In this document: positions 40,818-50,342 of the stretch, piece after piece | How positions within the stretch are numbered: the first letter of the stretch is position 1 | Layout of the letters: the number at the start of each line of letters is the position of its first letter | Source: AC-32 sp963746155 | GTDB lineage: Bacteria; Actinomycetota; Thermoleophilia; Gaiellales; Gaiellaceae | NCBI GenBank assembly: GCA_963746155.1 | Contig: CAVVAB010000010.1 | Coordinates: 360,024-424,023, forward strand | Length of the DNA: 64,000 bases | Direction of reading: 5' to 3' | Translations under genes and position numbers: made by a program | Notes under the pieces: generated by a model | What the model was told of the DNA's origin: nothing | Seen by the model: only the letters and a program-made list of their open reading frames with translations | Database searches by the model: none

Positions 40818-41681
40818 TCAGCCCGCCGGCGCCGGTTGCCACGACTCGAGCAGCAGTCGCAGGCCTTCCTCGAGGCCCACCTCCGGGCGCCAGCCGAGAG
40901 CTCGAAGCCGCTCGACGCTGATCGTCGGCGCGACGCGGCCGGGCGGCGGCTCGACCTCGTCGATCAGGTCGTGCGGAGCGCCGGTCGTGTCGCACGCGAT
41001 CCGCGCGGCGTCGGTCATCGCTACCGGGTCGGCGTCGGAGCCCACGTTGAAGATCCCGTCCGCGCCGGCCTCGACCACGAGCCGGATCGCACGCGCGACG
41101 TCGCCGATCCAGCACCACGTGCGCATCTCGCCCCGGTAGGCCGGGATCCGCTCGCGGCACTCCGCCTGCCAGAGCATGCTCGGCAGCGCGCCCTTGCCCT
41201 GGCCGGGCTCGAGCCCGGGCCCGTACGGATTCGCGAGCCGGAGAACGACGAGGCCGGCCGGCGCGTAGAGCTCTGCGGCCTGCTCGCCCCAGCGCTTCGT
41301 CAGCGCGTACAGGCTCTCGGGCATTGTGGGCGTGTCCTCGTCCGCGCAGGCCGCGACGCCGTAGACGTCCGCGGTCGAGACGTAGACGAGCCTCGCCCCG
41401 TGCGCGGCGGCCGCGCGTGCGACCAGGACCGTCGCGAGCACGTTCGAGCGCAGTGCAAGCAGCGGCTCCTCGTCGCAGCGGACGACGCCGATCCGCGCCG
41501 CCGCGTGCACGACGACGTCGGGCTTCGCCTCCGCCACCGCGCGCTCCACGAGGCCCTCGTCGGCGAGGTCTCCTTCGGCGCGCTCGAGCGGGAGGACCTC
41601 GTAATCTCCGGCCCCGTGACGCAGCTCCTCAACGAGGGCGCGCCCGACGAAGCCCGAGGCTCCGGTGACCAGCACTCTCAT
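40818..41681 (-). CDS. NAD-dependent epimerase/dehydratase
   Basis: A 287-residue short-chain dehydrogenase for nucleotide sugars: VLVTGASGFVGRALVEEL, VVVHAAARIGVV, YVSTADVYGVA, SLYALTKRWGEQAAELYAP (Y-x3-K) and LRLANPYGPGLEPGQGKGAL. It is slightly shorter than UDP-glucose epimerases. First gene of a three-gene minus-strand operon. ATG at 41681 lies eight bases after a TAGACT box that overlaps the promoter of the divergent lipoprotein gene. Confidence 0.82.
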   Translation of the reverse strand: MRVLVTGASGFVGRALVEELRHGAGDYEVLPLERAEGDLADEGLVERAVAEAKPDVVVHAAARIGVVRCDEEPLLALRSNVLATVLVARAAAAHGARLVYVSTADVYGVAACADEDTPTMPESLYALTKRWGEQAAELYAPAGLVVLRLANPYGPGLEPGQGKGALPSMLWQAECRERIPAYRGEMRTWCWIGDVARAIRLVVEAGADGIFNVGSDADPVAMTDAARIACDTTGAPHDLIDEVEPPPGRVAPTISVERLRALGWRPEVGLEEGLRLLLESWQPAPAG

Positions 41682-41689
41682 CGTCGGCG

Positions 41690-41695
41690 AGTCTA
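41690..41695 (-). promoter_or_regulatory. -10 box (TAGACT) of the epimerase/ATP-grasp operon
   Basis: Minus-strand TAGACT eight bases before the ATG at 41681. A plus-strand TCTACT at 41692-41697 overlaps it, so the two divergent promoters may exclude each other. Confidence 0.4.
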
Positions 41696-42200
41696 CTGGC
41701 GCGCCTGCGCGCTCCTGCCGGCCGCGCTCCTGCTCGCGGGCTGCTTCGGCTCGAAGAGCGAGAAGCCGGAGCCGGCTGCGAAGCCTGCGCCGCATCTGAC
41801 CTTCCGCGCGCTGGACCGCCAGCACCAGCGGCTCATCCACGACTACGAGCCGGTCAGCCGCGCCCTGACCGGCTACGAGATCGCGTACCGAGACTGGCGC
41901 CTCGGCCGCCTGTCGACCTCCGGGCTCGCCGCGAAGACCGCGTCGTTCCGGGCGACCGTGACGAGCGCGCTCGGACGGCTCCGGCAGGACCCGGCGACCG
42001 GCCCGACCGCGGGCGGCAAGCGGCTCTTCGTCGCCGCGCTCGCGGCCCGCCGCCGCGCGCTCCTCGCGCCGCCAGGAAGCGCGCGCTACCAGGCGGAGTG
42101 GAACCGCTCGGCCATCGACGCGCGGAGAGGGCTGAGCCTCCTACAGAACATCCGCGACCGCGCCCGCCTGATCCCGCTCCCGGAGGACTCGGTCAGCTAG
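41691..42200 (+). CDS. putative lipoprotein, start uncertain
   Basis: Up to 169 residues. The N-terminus is a lipoprotein signal, LPAALLLAGCFGSKSEKPEP, with a proline- and charge-rich linker, then a helical domain of about 120 residues (LTFRALDRQHQRLIHDYEPV). No family is recognised. The frame has no ATG, GTG or TTG near the signal; a CTG at 41715 is the only near-start, so either CTG is used or a base error hides the start. The coordinate given is the in-frame codon nearest the promoter. Confidence 0.5.
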   Translation, partial: VYWRACALLPAALLLAGCFGSKSEKPEPAAKPAPHLTFRALDRQHQRLIHDYEPVSRALTGYEIAYRDWRLGRLSTSGLAAKTASFRATVTSALGRLRQDPATGPTAGGKRLFVAALAARRRALLAPPGSARYQAEWNRSAIDARRGLSLLQNIRDRARLIPLPEDSVS

Positions 42201-42492
42201 CGCGCTCGACCGCGTACGCAAGCCACCAACCAACGACCAGCACGAGCCCGACCACGAGGGGGATCAGCATTAGACCCGCATCCTTGCCGTGCGCCACGGC
42301 GATGCAGCCGACGATGGCGGCACCGAGAGCAGCCAGGGCGAACCCACCCACCACCTCCTGCGTCACAACCGACTCCGTTGACGAGCGGCCCTTCGAGAAG
42401 TTCGGGTCAGCGCCGTGGATCATGCCGACGAGAACAAGGGCAGCGACCGCCGTGACAAAGATGCCGATCGCGGCGGCTATGAGTTTGCGCAC
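42193..42492 (-). CDS. small membrane protein, 99 residues
   Basis: Three hydrophobic segments: IAAAIGIFVTAVAALVLVGM, then VVGGFALAALGAAIVGCIAV, then LMLIPLVVGLVLVVGWWLAY. A short polar loop, GADPNFSKGRSSTES, follows the first. GTG start at 42492. No family is recognised. The stop overlaps the convergent lipoprotein stop region by eight bases. Confidence 0.55.
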   Translation of the reverse strand: MRKLIAAAIGIFVTAVAALVLVGMIHGADPNFSKGRSSTESVVTQEVVGGFALAALGAAIVGCIAVAHGKDAGLMLIPLVVGLVLVVGWWLAYAVERAS

Positions 42493-42537
42493 GGCTTCAG
42501 AGCATAGGACGACCGCACACCGACGCGGGCGACCCGA

Positions 42538-42774
42538 CTAGGGCAAGCGCTCCTGGTGGTACTTCTCTTTGTCCTTCTCCCGCCACTGCGCCTCGAAGGC
42601 CTCCGCGTCCGCGAACTCCTGCTCCGTTCGCGCTCTCTCCTGCGCGTCTTCGCCCGCGGGATGCTCGCCGGCGGCCGTTCTGCGACGTGTGGCCACGAAA
42701 CCGACGACGACCAACGGTACGACGACCAGGGCAAAGATGATCCAGGGGATCACGCGTACAGCGTACCGTGCCAC
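42538..42774 (-). CDS. small single-pass membrane protein, 78 residues
   Basis: One membrane helix (VIPWIIFALVVVPLVVVGFV) followed by an arginine-rich stop and a charged helical tail, EFEAQWREKDKEKYHQERLP-like in composition. GTG start at 42774. Same strand as the preceding small membrane gene, 45 bases away, so both may share a message. Function unknown. Confidence 0.5.
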   Translation of the reverse strand: MARYAVRVIPWIIFALVVVPLVVVGFVATRRRTAAGEHPAGEDAQERARTEQEFADAEAFEAQWREKDKEKYHQERLP

Positions 42775-42815
42775 CCTCGAGTAGCCCGGTCCGTCCGGAG
42801 GAACAGGGAGACGCC

Positions 42816-43226
42816 ATGCAGATCACCAGGAACGGGATCGACACCAATCCAGGGCCGGGCGAGTGGTTCACCGGCGCGGTGTACATCGACTCGGTTGCGG
42901 CGCCGGCCGGAGGGTCGCGGCTGAGCGTGAGCAGCGTTCACTTCACGCCGGGCGCGCGGACGGCGTGGCACACGCACCCGAACGGCCAGACGATCTACGT
43001 CACGGAAGGCGTCGGCCTCGCACAGCGGCGCGGCGGGCCGATCGAGGTGATCCGGCCCGGCGATCGCGTGTTCTTCGAGCCGGGCGAGGAGCACTGGCAC
43101 GGCGCGGCGCCGAGCCGGTTCATGACCCATCTCGCGATGGTCGAGGTCGACGACGACGGCCACCCCGCGACGTGGGGCGACCACGTCACCGACGAGGAGT
43201 ACGGAGCGGCGCCGATCGTCGACTGA
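42816..43226 (+). CDS. cupin domain protein
   Basis: A 136-residue single-domain cupin. Motif 1 is HTHPNGQTIYVTEGVG (H-x-H-x(n)-E-x6-G), motif 2 PGDRVFFEPGEEHWHGAAP (P-G-x5-P-x4-H). Its closest-looking relatives are carboxymuconolactone-decarboxylase-associated cupins, suggesting a metal-binding enzyme or sensor, but substrate is open. Start ATG at 42816 with GGAGG and a purine-rich stretch upstream; this gene uses a ribosome site. Confidence 0.8.
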   Translation: MQITRNGIDTNPGPGEWFTGAVYIDSVAAPAGGSRLSVSSVHFTPGARTAWHTHPNGQTIYVTEGVGLAQRRGGPIEVIRPGDRVFFEPGEEHWHGAAPSRFMTHLAMVEVDDDGHPATWGDHVTDEEYGAAPIVD

Positions 43227-43244
43227 GTCGTCGGGTCGCCGCTC

Positions 43245-44109
43245 TCAGCCTTTGAGCAGCGCGTAGCCGTCGCTCAGGAACGGCGTCCGATCGACGAGGG
43301 CGCGGATCTCCTCGGCGGAGTACGCGCCCTCCTCGGTCACGACGCTGTCGATCAGCTCCGGCGGCGTCAGGTCGAGCTCGGAGGCGTTCAGCCCCGGCGC
43401 CTCGGAAGCTTCGATCGGGGCGAGCTTGATCACCTCGCAGGCGACGATCGTCGGGACGCCCTCGGTTTCGGCCGACCTCCGCCAGGGCGCGCGTCCCGGC
43501 CTTGTTGCAGAGCGTGCCGCAGCGAAAGACCGTGTCCGCGCCGACGAGGAGGAGCGAGGCCCACTGGAGCTCGGCCGGCGCGTCCGCGTCGTCGACCAGC
43601 TCGACTTCGAGCCCGGCCGCCCGCAGGTCGTCGGCGAACTCGCGTCCCTCGTCCTGCGGGGAGGACACCGTGCAGATCACGCGCTCGGGCGGGGTGTGCA
43701 CGAGTGCCTCGCGGACCGTCGCCGACGCCGAATGCGTCAGCACGACGGCTTCGGCGAGCCGCTCCTGGAGCTGGATCGCGATCGAGGCGGCGGCGCGGAT
43801 GCGCCCCTCGATCAGGCTCGTCGCCTCCTCCTGGACTAGAAGCCTCAGCTGCTCGGGCTCGAGCTGGACGTTCGCCTGGGCGGCGGCGAGCAGCCGGCCC
43901 ACGGCTCCGGCGACCGCGCCGACACCCGGCCGGCTGCCTGCAAGCTCGCGTCCTGCCGCGACCAGCTTGGCCAGCAGCTCCTCGCCGGTCGAAGCGTCCT
44001 GGTCCGCAACCGCCACGAGTCCCTCGACCGCACGGCGCGCCATCCAGCTTGCGCCGTGGCGGCGGTCGAGCCTGATCTCCTCGACCCGCTCCCCCAGGAT
44101 CGTGGCCAC
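43245..44109 (-). CDS. eIF-2B/MtnA-like isomerase family protein (frameshifted)
   Basis: About 287 residues after correction, of the eIF-2B alpha/beta/delta, MtnA and ribose-1,5-bisphosphate isomerase family. ILGERVEEIRLDRRHGASWM comes first, then VVLTHSASATVREAL, VICTVSSPQDEGREF, LLVGADTVFRCGTLCNKAGT and, after the break, VPTIVACEVIKLAPIEAS. One extra base near 43470 splits it. In family enzymes the Cys and Asp near CTVSSP and GAD act on a sugar phosphate; here C-T-V-S and G-A-D are kept. GTG at 44109 follows a GACAAT box by six bases. Confidence 0.7.
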
Positions 44110-44115
44110 GGAGGC

Positions 44116-44121
44116 ATTGTC
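44116..44121 (-). promoter_or_regulatory. -10 box (GACAAT) of the eIF-2B-like gene
   Basis: Minus-strand GACAAT six bases before the GTG at 44109. Confidence 0.35.
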
Positions 44122-44159
44122 GCAGATGGCGCGTGAGCGGCACCGTCGCGCGCGATCGT

Positions 44160-44165
44160 GACAAT
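44160..44165 (+). promoter_or_regulatory. -10 box (GACAAT) of the ATP-grasp operon
   Basis: GACAAT eight bases before the TTG at 44174. The same hexamer serves the divergent gene 38 bases away. Confidence 0.35.
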
Positions 44166-44173
44166 GGAGACCG

Positions 44174-45286
44174 TTGGAACGCTTGCTCGTTCTGGGGGCC
44201 GGCGCAGGCCAGCTCGGCCTGCTCGCCGCCGCGCGTGCGCGGGGCCTGTTCGTGATCGCCGTGGATCGCGACGCCGCCGCGCCCGGGTTCCAGTACGCCG
44301 ACCGGCGGGCGATCGTCTCCGTCGACGACGAGCCCGCGCTCGAGCGCCTGGCCGAGGCCGCGCGCATCGACGGCGTGATCGCGCCCGGCGCCGACTGGCC
44401 CGTCGGCCCGGCGGCGCGCATCGCCGCGCGCCTCGGCCTCTCGCACCCCATCTCCCCCGAGACGGCAGTCCTGTCGACCTCGAAGCTGCGCCAGCGCGAG
44501 CGTCTCCAGGAGGCGGGTGTCCCGCAAACCGGCTGGCGCGTCGTCTCGAAGCCGGACGAGGTCGTCGGCGTGCCCTGCCTCGTCCGCGCTCCCGACCGGC
44601 ACGGCCGGCGCACTCGGGCGCTCGTGCGCTCCTCGCGCGAGCTCCGTGTGGCGGTCAAGACGGCGCTCAGGGCCTCGCGCATCGGGCTGGCCCTGGTCGA
44701 GGAGGTCGTCGAGGAGCCGGTCGTGACCGTGAACGCGTTCTCCAGAGGCGGGGTCTTCCACGCGCTGACCGTGACCGACCGCGCGCCGCTCACGCACGTC
44801 TGGGAGAGCGAGCACGCGGACGAGGCCGTGGCCGTGGCGAGGCAGGCGGCCGAGGCGATCGGGATCTCCGAGGGCGCGACGGTTACCCAGCTCCGGATCG
44901 GCCCCGACGGGCCGCGCGTGCTGGCGCTCTCCGCGCGGACCGGCGGGGGCCACGAGGCCGAGCTGTGCCAGGCCGCGCTCGGCGTCGACCTGAACGGGCT
45001 CGCGCTCTCGGCCGCCCTGGGAGAGCCGATCTCCGAGCGGCGCCTCAGGCACCGTTGCCGCGCAGGCGCCGCCTGCGTCCGCTTCCTCACCGGCGCAGGT
45101 GTCGCCGAAGGCCTCGACGATGCAGAGTCCGTGGACGGGGTCGAATGGGCCCGCGTCTACGGGGGCTCCGACCGCGCAGGCGCCGTGCTCGCGACCGGCG
45201 AGAGCCGCGACCAGGCTCTCGAGCGGGCGACGCAGGCCGCCGAATACGTACGCTTCCGCGCGGCCGATGCCCAGGCGCTCGCGTAG
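44174..45286 (+). CDS. ATP-grasp ligase
   Basis: A 370-residue ATP-grasp protein. It starts at TTG with LLVLGAGAGQLGLLAAARAR, the pre-ATP-grasp Rossmann fold, then DRDAAAPGFQYADRRAIVSV and LRQRERLQEAGVPQTGWRVV. The central ATP-grasp fold has LVRAPDRHGRRTRALVRSSR, EEVVEEPVVTVNAFSR and VLALSARTGGGHEAELCQ. The last segment has S and R where active ligases have the magnesium-binding E and N, so activity may be altered. It opens an operon with a LPG-synthase-like membrane protein, glycosyltransferase and a second ATP-grasp gene. Confidence 0.75.
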   Translation: MERLLVLGAGAGQLGLLAAARARGLFVIAVDRDAAAPGFQYADRRAIVSVDDEPALERLAEAARIDGVIAPGADWPVGPAARIAARLGLSHPISPETAVLSTSKLRQRERLQEAGVPQTGWRVVSKPDEVVGVPCLVRAPDRHGRRTRALVRSSRELRVAVKTALRASRIGLALVEEVVEEPVVTVNAFSRGGVFHALTVTDRAPLTHVWESEHADEAVAVARQAAEAIGISEGATVTQLRIGPDGPRVLALSARTGGGHEAELCQAALGVDLNGLALSAALGEPISERRLRHRCRAGAACVRFLTGAGVAEGLDDAESVDGVEWARVYGGSDRAGAVLATGESRDQALERATQAAEYVRFRAADAQALA

Positions 45287-46270
45287 ATGAACAAACGAAG
45301 GCGGATCCTCGCGACGCTCGTCGTCACCGGTCTCTGTACCGCCTACATCCTCTGGAAGATCAACGTCGGGCAGACGCTGCACGTGCTCGCCAACGCGAAC
45401 GGCTGGTACTTCCTCGGCGCGGTCGCGATCATGGTCCTCTCCGTCTGGCCGATGGCCTGGCGCTGGGGCCGGCTTCTCCGCGTCCGGGGGATCCACGAGC
45501 GCCTCTCGTGGCTCGTGCGCGCGTACTTCGTCGCGTATACGGCCGGACAGGTGCTCCCGACGGCCGTCGGCGGCGACGCGGTTCGCATCTACGAGACCGC
45601 GCGCCGCCATGAGGGCCAGGGAGGCCCGGTCGCCGCCTCGGTGCTCCTCGAGCGCGCGCTCGGCGGTGCGGCGACGCTCACGCTCGCGGCCGTCGGCTTC
45701 GTGCTCGCGGTCGGCCACTACCCGATCGGCCCCTATCTCTGGATCGAGCTCTTCTTCGTCCTGGCGACGATCGTCCTCGCCGTGGCGCTCTTCTCCCGCC
45801 GCGCACGGCCCGTGCTCGCCTGGACGGCGCCGCTCCTGCGCAAGGTCAGGCTCGAGCGGCCGATCCGTGCGGGCTACGAGGGCCTGCACTCCTACCGTGA
45901 CCACCCGGACCTGCTGGCCGGGGTCTTCGCGCTGACCCTCGCCGTGCAGGCGGTGCGGGTGCTCGCGATCTGGCTCGCCGGGAAGGCGGTCGGAGTCGAC
46001 CTCTCGCCGAGGCCGTACTACGTGATGGGACCGCTGCTCTTCCTGGTGCTGCTCGTTCCGTTCTCGATCAACGGGATCGCCGTGCGGGAGACCTTCTTCG
46101 TCAGCTTCCTCGGCAGGCTCGGCGTCGACCCGGACAAGGCCTTCGCGACCGGCTTCATCTTCTTCATGGTCACGCTGGCGCTGGCCCTCCCCGGTGCGCT
46201 GCTCGTCGGCTGGCAGACGCTGCGCGGCCTCTGGGCCCCGAACGATGCCCCGCAGCTCCCACCGAGCTGA
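45287..46270 (+). CDS. lysylphosphatidylglycerol synthase transmembrane (UPF0104) family protein
   Basis: A 327-residue integral membrane protein with about eight helices, of the UPF0104/AglD family (PF03706). Visible family blocks are VAYTAGQVLPTAVGGDAVRI, SVLLERALGGAATLTLAAVG and LLVPFSINGIAVRETFFVSF. Such proteins flip lipids or dolichyl/polyprenyl-linked sugars, or form the membrane half of MprF. Here there is no synthetase half. Starts directly at the ATG after the previous stop. The location among glycosyltransferase genes suggests work on lipid-linked sugars. Confidence 0.8.
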   Translation: MNKRRRILATLVVTGLCTAYILWKINVGQTLHVLANANGWYFLGAVAIMVLSVWPMAWRWGRLLRVRGIHERLSWLVRAYFVAYTAGQVLPTAVGGDAVRIYETARRHEGQGGPVAASVLLERALGGAATLTLAAVGFVLAVGHYPIGPYLWIELFFVLATIVLAVALFSRRARPVLAWTAPLLRKVRLERPIRAGYEGLHSYRDHPDLLAGVFALTLAVQAVRVLAIWLAGKAVGVDLSPRPYYVMGPLLFLVLLVPFSINGIAVRETFFVSFLGRLGVDPDKAFATGFIFFMVTLALALPGALLVGWQTLRGLWAPNDAPQLPPS

Positions 46271-46271
46271 C

Positions 46272-47201
46272 GTGTCGCTCGCCTCGCCCGAGGACCGCGT
46301 GGAGCACGCCGTCTCGGTCGTCGTCGTCACCTACAACGGACTGCCCTGGGTCGAGCGCTGCCTCGAGAGCGTGCGTGGCCACGAGACGATCGTCGTCGAC
46401 CACGGCTCGACCGACGGGACCGTCGAGCTCGTGCGCGAGCGGTTCCCCGAGGCGCGGCTGATCGAGCAGGAGAACAAGGGCCTCGGCGCGGGCTCGAACG
46501 CGGGGATGCGGGCCGCGTCGGGCGACTACTTCCTGCTGCTGAACTCGGACGCCTGGGCGGTCGGCGACGGGGTCGAGCAGCTGGCGGCGTTCGCCGAGGA
46601 GCATCCGGAGGCGGCGGTCGTCGGGCCGCGGCTGCTCAACCCTGACGGCACGCTCCAGCCCTCGGTCCGCGGGTTCCCGACCCTCTGGCGGCTCGCGACG
46701 GAGTACTTCTTCCTGCGCAAGCTCGCGCCCCGCACTCGCGCGCTGAACGCGTTCTACGGCGCGCGCTTCTCGCACGACGAGGTGCGCGAGGCCGAGTTCC
46801 TGATGGGCGCCTGCCTCCTCGTCCGACGGCAGGCCGTCGATACCGTAGGGCCCTTCGACGAGAACTTCTTCATGTTCAGCGAGGAGACGGACTGGTGCTA
46901 CCGCTTCCGGCAGGCGGGCTGGAAGGTGCTCTTCACGCCGGAGGCCGAGTTCGTCCACGTGGGCGGTGCGACGACGACGCGAAACTGGGGGCCGATGTAC
47001 AGGGAGCAGCTGCGGGGACACCTGCGGTTCATGGCGAAGCACCACGGCGAGCGTGAGGCCGAGCGGGCGCGGCGGCTGCTGCTCGCGTCGATGCGGCTGC
47101 GCTCCGTGGTCTTCCACGGCGAGCGGCGGCGCACGTCGAAAGAGGCTGCGCGCTGGCTCTCGGGCTCGCGCGTGCCGGAGCTGCTGGAGGCTCCCGCGTG
47201 A
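46272..47201 (+). CDS. family 2 glycosyltransferase (rhamnosyltransferase-like)
   Basis: A 309-residue GT-A enzyme. VSVVVVTYNGLPWVERCLES begins the nucleotide fold, IVVDHGSTDGTVELV holds the first acidic pair, and YFLLLNSDAWAVGDGVEQLA is the D-x-D-like metal site. Later AEFLMGACLLVRRQAVDTVG and FDENFFMFSEETDWCYRFRQ match rhamnosyltransferase-type GT2 enzymes. The GTG at 46272 directly follows the previous stop; an in-frame ATG at 46245 would add nine residues. The end overlaps the next ATP-grasp gene by four bases. Confidence 0.85.
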   Translation: MSLASPEDRVEHAVSVVVVTYNGLPWVERCLESVRGHETIVVDHGSTDGTVELVRERFPEARLIEQENKGLGAGSNAGMRAASGDYFLLLNSDAWAVGDGVEQLAAFAEEHPEAAVVGPRLLNPDGTLQPSVRGFPTLWRLATEYFFLRKLAPRTRALNAFYGARFSHDEVREAEFLMGACLLVRRQAVDTVGPFDENFFMFSEETDWCYRFRQAGWKVLFTPEAEFVHVGGATTTRNWGPMYREQLRGHLRFMAKHHGEREAERARRLLLASMRLRSVVFHGERRRTSKEAARWLSGSRVPELLEAPA

Positions 47202-48286
47202 GGCCTCCGGCGCTCGTGGTCGACGTGGGCTGGGTGAACGGGCTGGCGGCGATCCGGTCGCTGGGCCGCGCGGGCGTTCGCGTGCTCGCGCTCGACCACC
47301 GTCCGAGCGCGCTCGGCTTCCGCTCGCGCTACGCGGAGCGCGTTCTCTGCCCGGACCCGCAGGACGAGGAGGCGTTCGTCTCGTTCGTCGCGGAGCTCGG
47401 CGAGGGGCTCGAGGCGCCCGCGCCCGTGTTCGTGACACACGACGAGCCGCTGAACGCGATCGCCCGCGGCGCCGACCGGCTCGGCGAGCGCTTCCTGTTC
47501 CCCTTCCCGCCGTGGGAGGTGCTCTCCCGGATCCAGAGCAAGCGCGCGCAGCTCGAGGCGGCCGAGCGGGCCGGGGTCGCCGTCCCGCGCTGGGCAGCGC
47601 CGGGCTCGGCGGCGGAGGCGCGGGCCGCCGCGGACGACCTCGGCTACCCGGTCCTGGTCAAGCCGTCCTCGACCGAGGGCTTCAAGCGCCGCTTCCGCCG
47701 GCAGGCGTTCAGGTGCGAGAACGGCGAGGAGGTCGAGCGCGCGTACGCGGACGCCGAGGAGTACGTGCCGCTCGTCCAGGAGCTCATTCCCGGCGGCGAC
47801 GGGACGCTCTTCACGCTGGGCAGCTATCTCGCGGCCGACGGCGAGGCGCTCGGCGTCTTCTGCGGGCGCAAGCTCAGGCAGACGCCGCCCGGGGTCGGCA
47901 CCTGCCGCGTGGGCGAGGCGATCTGGGCGGACGACGTCGTCGACCAGGGGCTGCGGCTGCTTCGCGAGGTCGGGCACACCGGGCTCTCGCAGGTCGAGTT
48001 CAAGCGTGACCCGCGCGACGGCGTGCTGCGGCTGATGGAGATCAACCCGCGCCTCTGGCAATGGCACGGCCTCGCGGCCGCTTGCGGCGTCGACCTGCCG
48101 CGGATCGCCTACGAGGACCTCGTCGGAGCGCGGCCGGCAAAGGCCTCGATGAACGGGACGCGGCGCCGCTGGGCGATCACGCTGCAGGCCGGCGAGCGCC
48201 CGGCCTTCCAGTGGCCACCGTACGTCGACGCGGTCTTTGCCCACGACGACCCCAAGCCCTGCACTCGTCCAGCTCGCGCGGTCTGA
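47198..48286 (+). CDS. ATP-grasp ligase (D-aspartate-ligase-like)
   Basis: A 362-residue ATP-grasp enzyme. Residues 1-110 form the N-terminal fold (LVVDVGWVNGLAAIRSLGRA). The ATP-grasp part has DDLGYPVLVKPSSTEGFKRR, PLVQELIPGGDGTLFTLGSY and LRLMEINPRLWQWHGLAAAC, with the E-x-N magnesium ligands intact, so it is probably active. It resembles carboxylate-amine ligases that couple amino acids to glycans or peptides. GTG start overlaps the glycosyltransferase stop. Its TGA is in frame with the following membrane protein gene. Confidence 0.8.
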   Translation: MRPPALVVDVGWVNGLAAIRSLGRAGVRVLALDHRPSALGFRSRYAERVLCPDPQDEEAFVSFVAELGEGLEAPAPVFVTHDEPLNAIARGADRLGERFLFPFPPWEVLSRIQSKRAQLEAAERAGVAVPRWAAPGSAAEARAAADDLGYPVLVKPSSTEGFKRRFRRQAFRCENGEEVERAYADAEEYVPLVQELIPGGDGTLFTLGSYLAADGEALGVFCGRKLRQTPPGVGTCRVGEAIWADDVVDQGLRLLREVGHTGLSQVEFKRDPRDGVLRLMEINPRLWQWHGLAAACGVDLPRIAYEDLVGARPAKASMNGTRRRWAITLQAGERPAFQWPPYVDAVFAHDDPKPCTRPARAV

Positions 48287-48304
48287 CTCGGCGAGTCGAG
48301 CTCG

Positions 48305-50342
48305 CTGACCGCCGACCTCCGCCTCGAGCTCGAGCCGCGCGCCCTTCCGCTGGCCTGGCTGGCCGCGCCTGCCGCGCTCGGGCTCTCGCACCTGCTTCCG
48401 GCGACGGGTGTCGGCCTCGGCCTGCGGATGGCCGCGGCGCTCGCCTGCCTGCTCGTCCCGGGCGCGATCGTCTCGCGCGCGCTCGGGCTCAGCGGCCTCG
48501 CGCCCGCGTTCACGTGGAGCCTGGCGACGCTCGCGGTCGGGATGATGGTCATGTTCGCCGTCCACGGCTCGATCTGGCTCGCGTTCGGCGTGATGGTGGC
48601 CGTGAGCGCCTGCGCCGTGCCGTTCGCGTTCCGCCGCCCGCCTCCGCGGATCGCCGCCTGGAGCCTCGCGATCCTCGCGCTCGGGCTCGTGGTCGGGATC
48701 ACGCTCTGGTGGGTCGCAGCGTTCGGCGGCGACGCGTTCTTCCACCTCGCGCGCGTGCGCAAGCTCGTCGACTTCGGCTCGATCTCGTTGCGGAGCCTGG
48801 ACGAGTACAAGGACGGCGGGCTCCACCCGGGCTACGCGTTCCCGCTCTGGCACGGCCTGGTCGCGCTCGTCTGCAAGCTCTCCGGCGCCGACCCGACCCA
48901 GGTCGTGCTGCACGGGCCGACCGTGCTGATGCCGCTGTCGTTCCTGCTCACCTACGAGTCCGGCGTCGCGCTCTTCCGCTCGCAGTGGGCCGGGCTGGCG
49001 ACGCTGCTCGGGTCGTTCGCGCTGCTCGGCCTCGCTCCCGGCCACGGGGGGTCGTTCGTGTCGCTCGCGCTGGCCGCGAACGCGAGCCGGATGCTCGTGC
49101 TCCCGGCCCTGCTGGCCCTGGTCTTCATGTACGTGCGCGAGCCGTCGTGGCAGCTGCTCGGGTCCGTGGCGGCGGCCGCGGGGGCGATGACGCTGATCCA
49201 CCCGCCGCACTCGGTGCTCGTCCTGATCGTGCTCGGCGGGTTCCTCGTCGTGCGCGCGCTGATGGCCAGGCAGGACGTCGGTGCGATCGCGGCGGCCATC
49301 GCGGCGGTCGCGATCCCGACGGCGGCGGTGGGCGTCTGGCTGCTCCCGATCGTGCGCGACACGGTCGCCCACAACCCGGGCGCGGCGGAGGTGCACCGCG
49401 CGTTCGCGAACTACCGCCACGAGCTCGACGTCTTCGGGTTGCACAGCTACCGGCTCAAGCCCGACGTGTTCGGCCGCGGAGGAGCTGCCGCCGTGGCGAC
49501 GCTCGCGCTGCTCCCGTTCGCGGTCTTCGCGCGCCGGAGGCTCTGGGCGTCGTTCGTCCTCGGCGGGATGCTCGCCGCGTTCGCCGTGACGCTCTTCGCG
49601 TTCGCCTTCCCGCATCTGGCCGACCTCGTCTCGATCTCCCAGGCGCGGCGGCTCGCTGGCTTCGCTCCGAAGGCCTTCGCGCTCACCGGCGCCGCGCTCG
49701 TCCTCGCGGGCCTGCTGCGCTGGGCGGTGCTGCCCGTGGCGCTGGGCGCGGGGATCGTCCTCCAGATCGTCGTCCCGGGCGACTTCGGCCGCCCCTACGG
49801 CCACGGCCACGGCGGTCCCGCCTGGCTGACGTGGTTCGCGTTCGGGGCTGCGATCGCCGCGGTCCTTGCCGCCCTGTTCGCCGACCGGCGCCTGCCCAGA
49901 GTCGAGCGCGACGGGCCGCTTGCCGCGGCGGCCGTGGTGCTGTTCCTGCTGCCCGTCGCCGTCCACGGGTTCTCCCGGTGGAGCCCGCCGGCCTCGGCGC
50001 GGGACCAGCTCCCGCCGGCGCGTCGTGCGCGCGCTCGGCGAGCGGCTGCCTCCGAGGGCGGTCGTCTTCACCGACCAGCTGACCGGCTACGAGCTCGCCG
50101 CCTTCCTGCCGGTGTACGTGAACTCGACGCCGCCGATCCACAGCAGCGACACGAGGGCGAACCACCCCGCCCTCCGCGTGCGCGACGAGCAGCGGTTCTT
50201 CCGCGACGGCGGCCCGCTCTCGATGCTGCGCCGCTACGGCGCCGGCTGGCTGCTCGTCGACCGCACCCGCGTCCGGCACACGCGCTTCGACCTTCCGCGC
50301 GTCTACGCGGATGGGCGATACGTTCTCTACCGAATGCGATGA
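48305..50342 (+). CDS. large GT-C-like polytopic membrane protein (frameshifted)
   Basis: About 678 residues after correction, with 13-15 membrane helices. An early extracytoplasmic loop reads WWVAAFGGDAFFHLARVRKL; D-x-F-F-H is reminiscent of the acidic first loop of GT-C glycosyltransferases. The C-terminal soluble part ends GAGWLLVDRTRVRHTRFDLP. An extra base near 50014 breaks the frame before VVRALGERLPPRAVVF. Coding-quality sequence begins at a CTG (48305, LTADLRLELEPRALPLAWLA); the first ordinary start is ATG 48428. It likely transfers a sugar from a polyprenyl carrier, which is an inference from fold only. Confidence 0.65.

Noticed and set aside
46898..50071. Very long antisense open frame, over 1000 codons, opposite glycosyltransferase and ATP-grasp genes
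   Set aside because: At this GC content stops are rare in the antisense frame. The translation is repetitive Arg/Ala/Glu/Gly without any motif, and known genes occupy the other strand.
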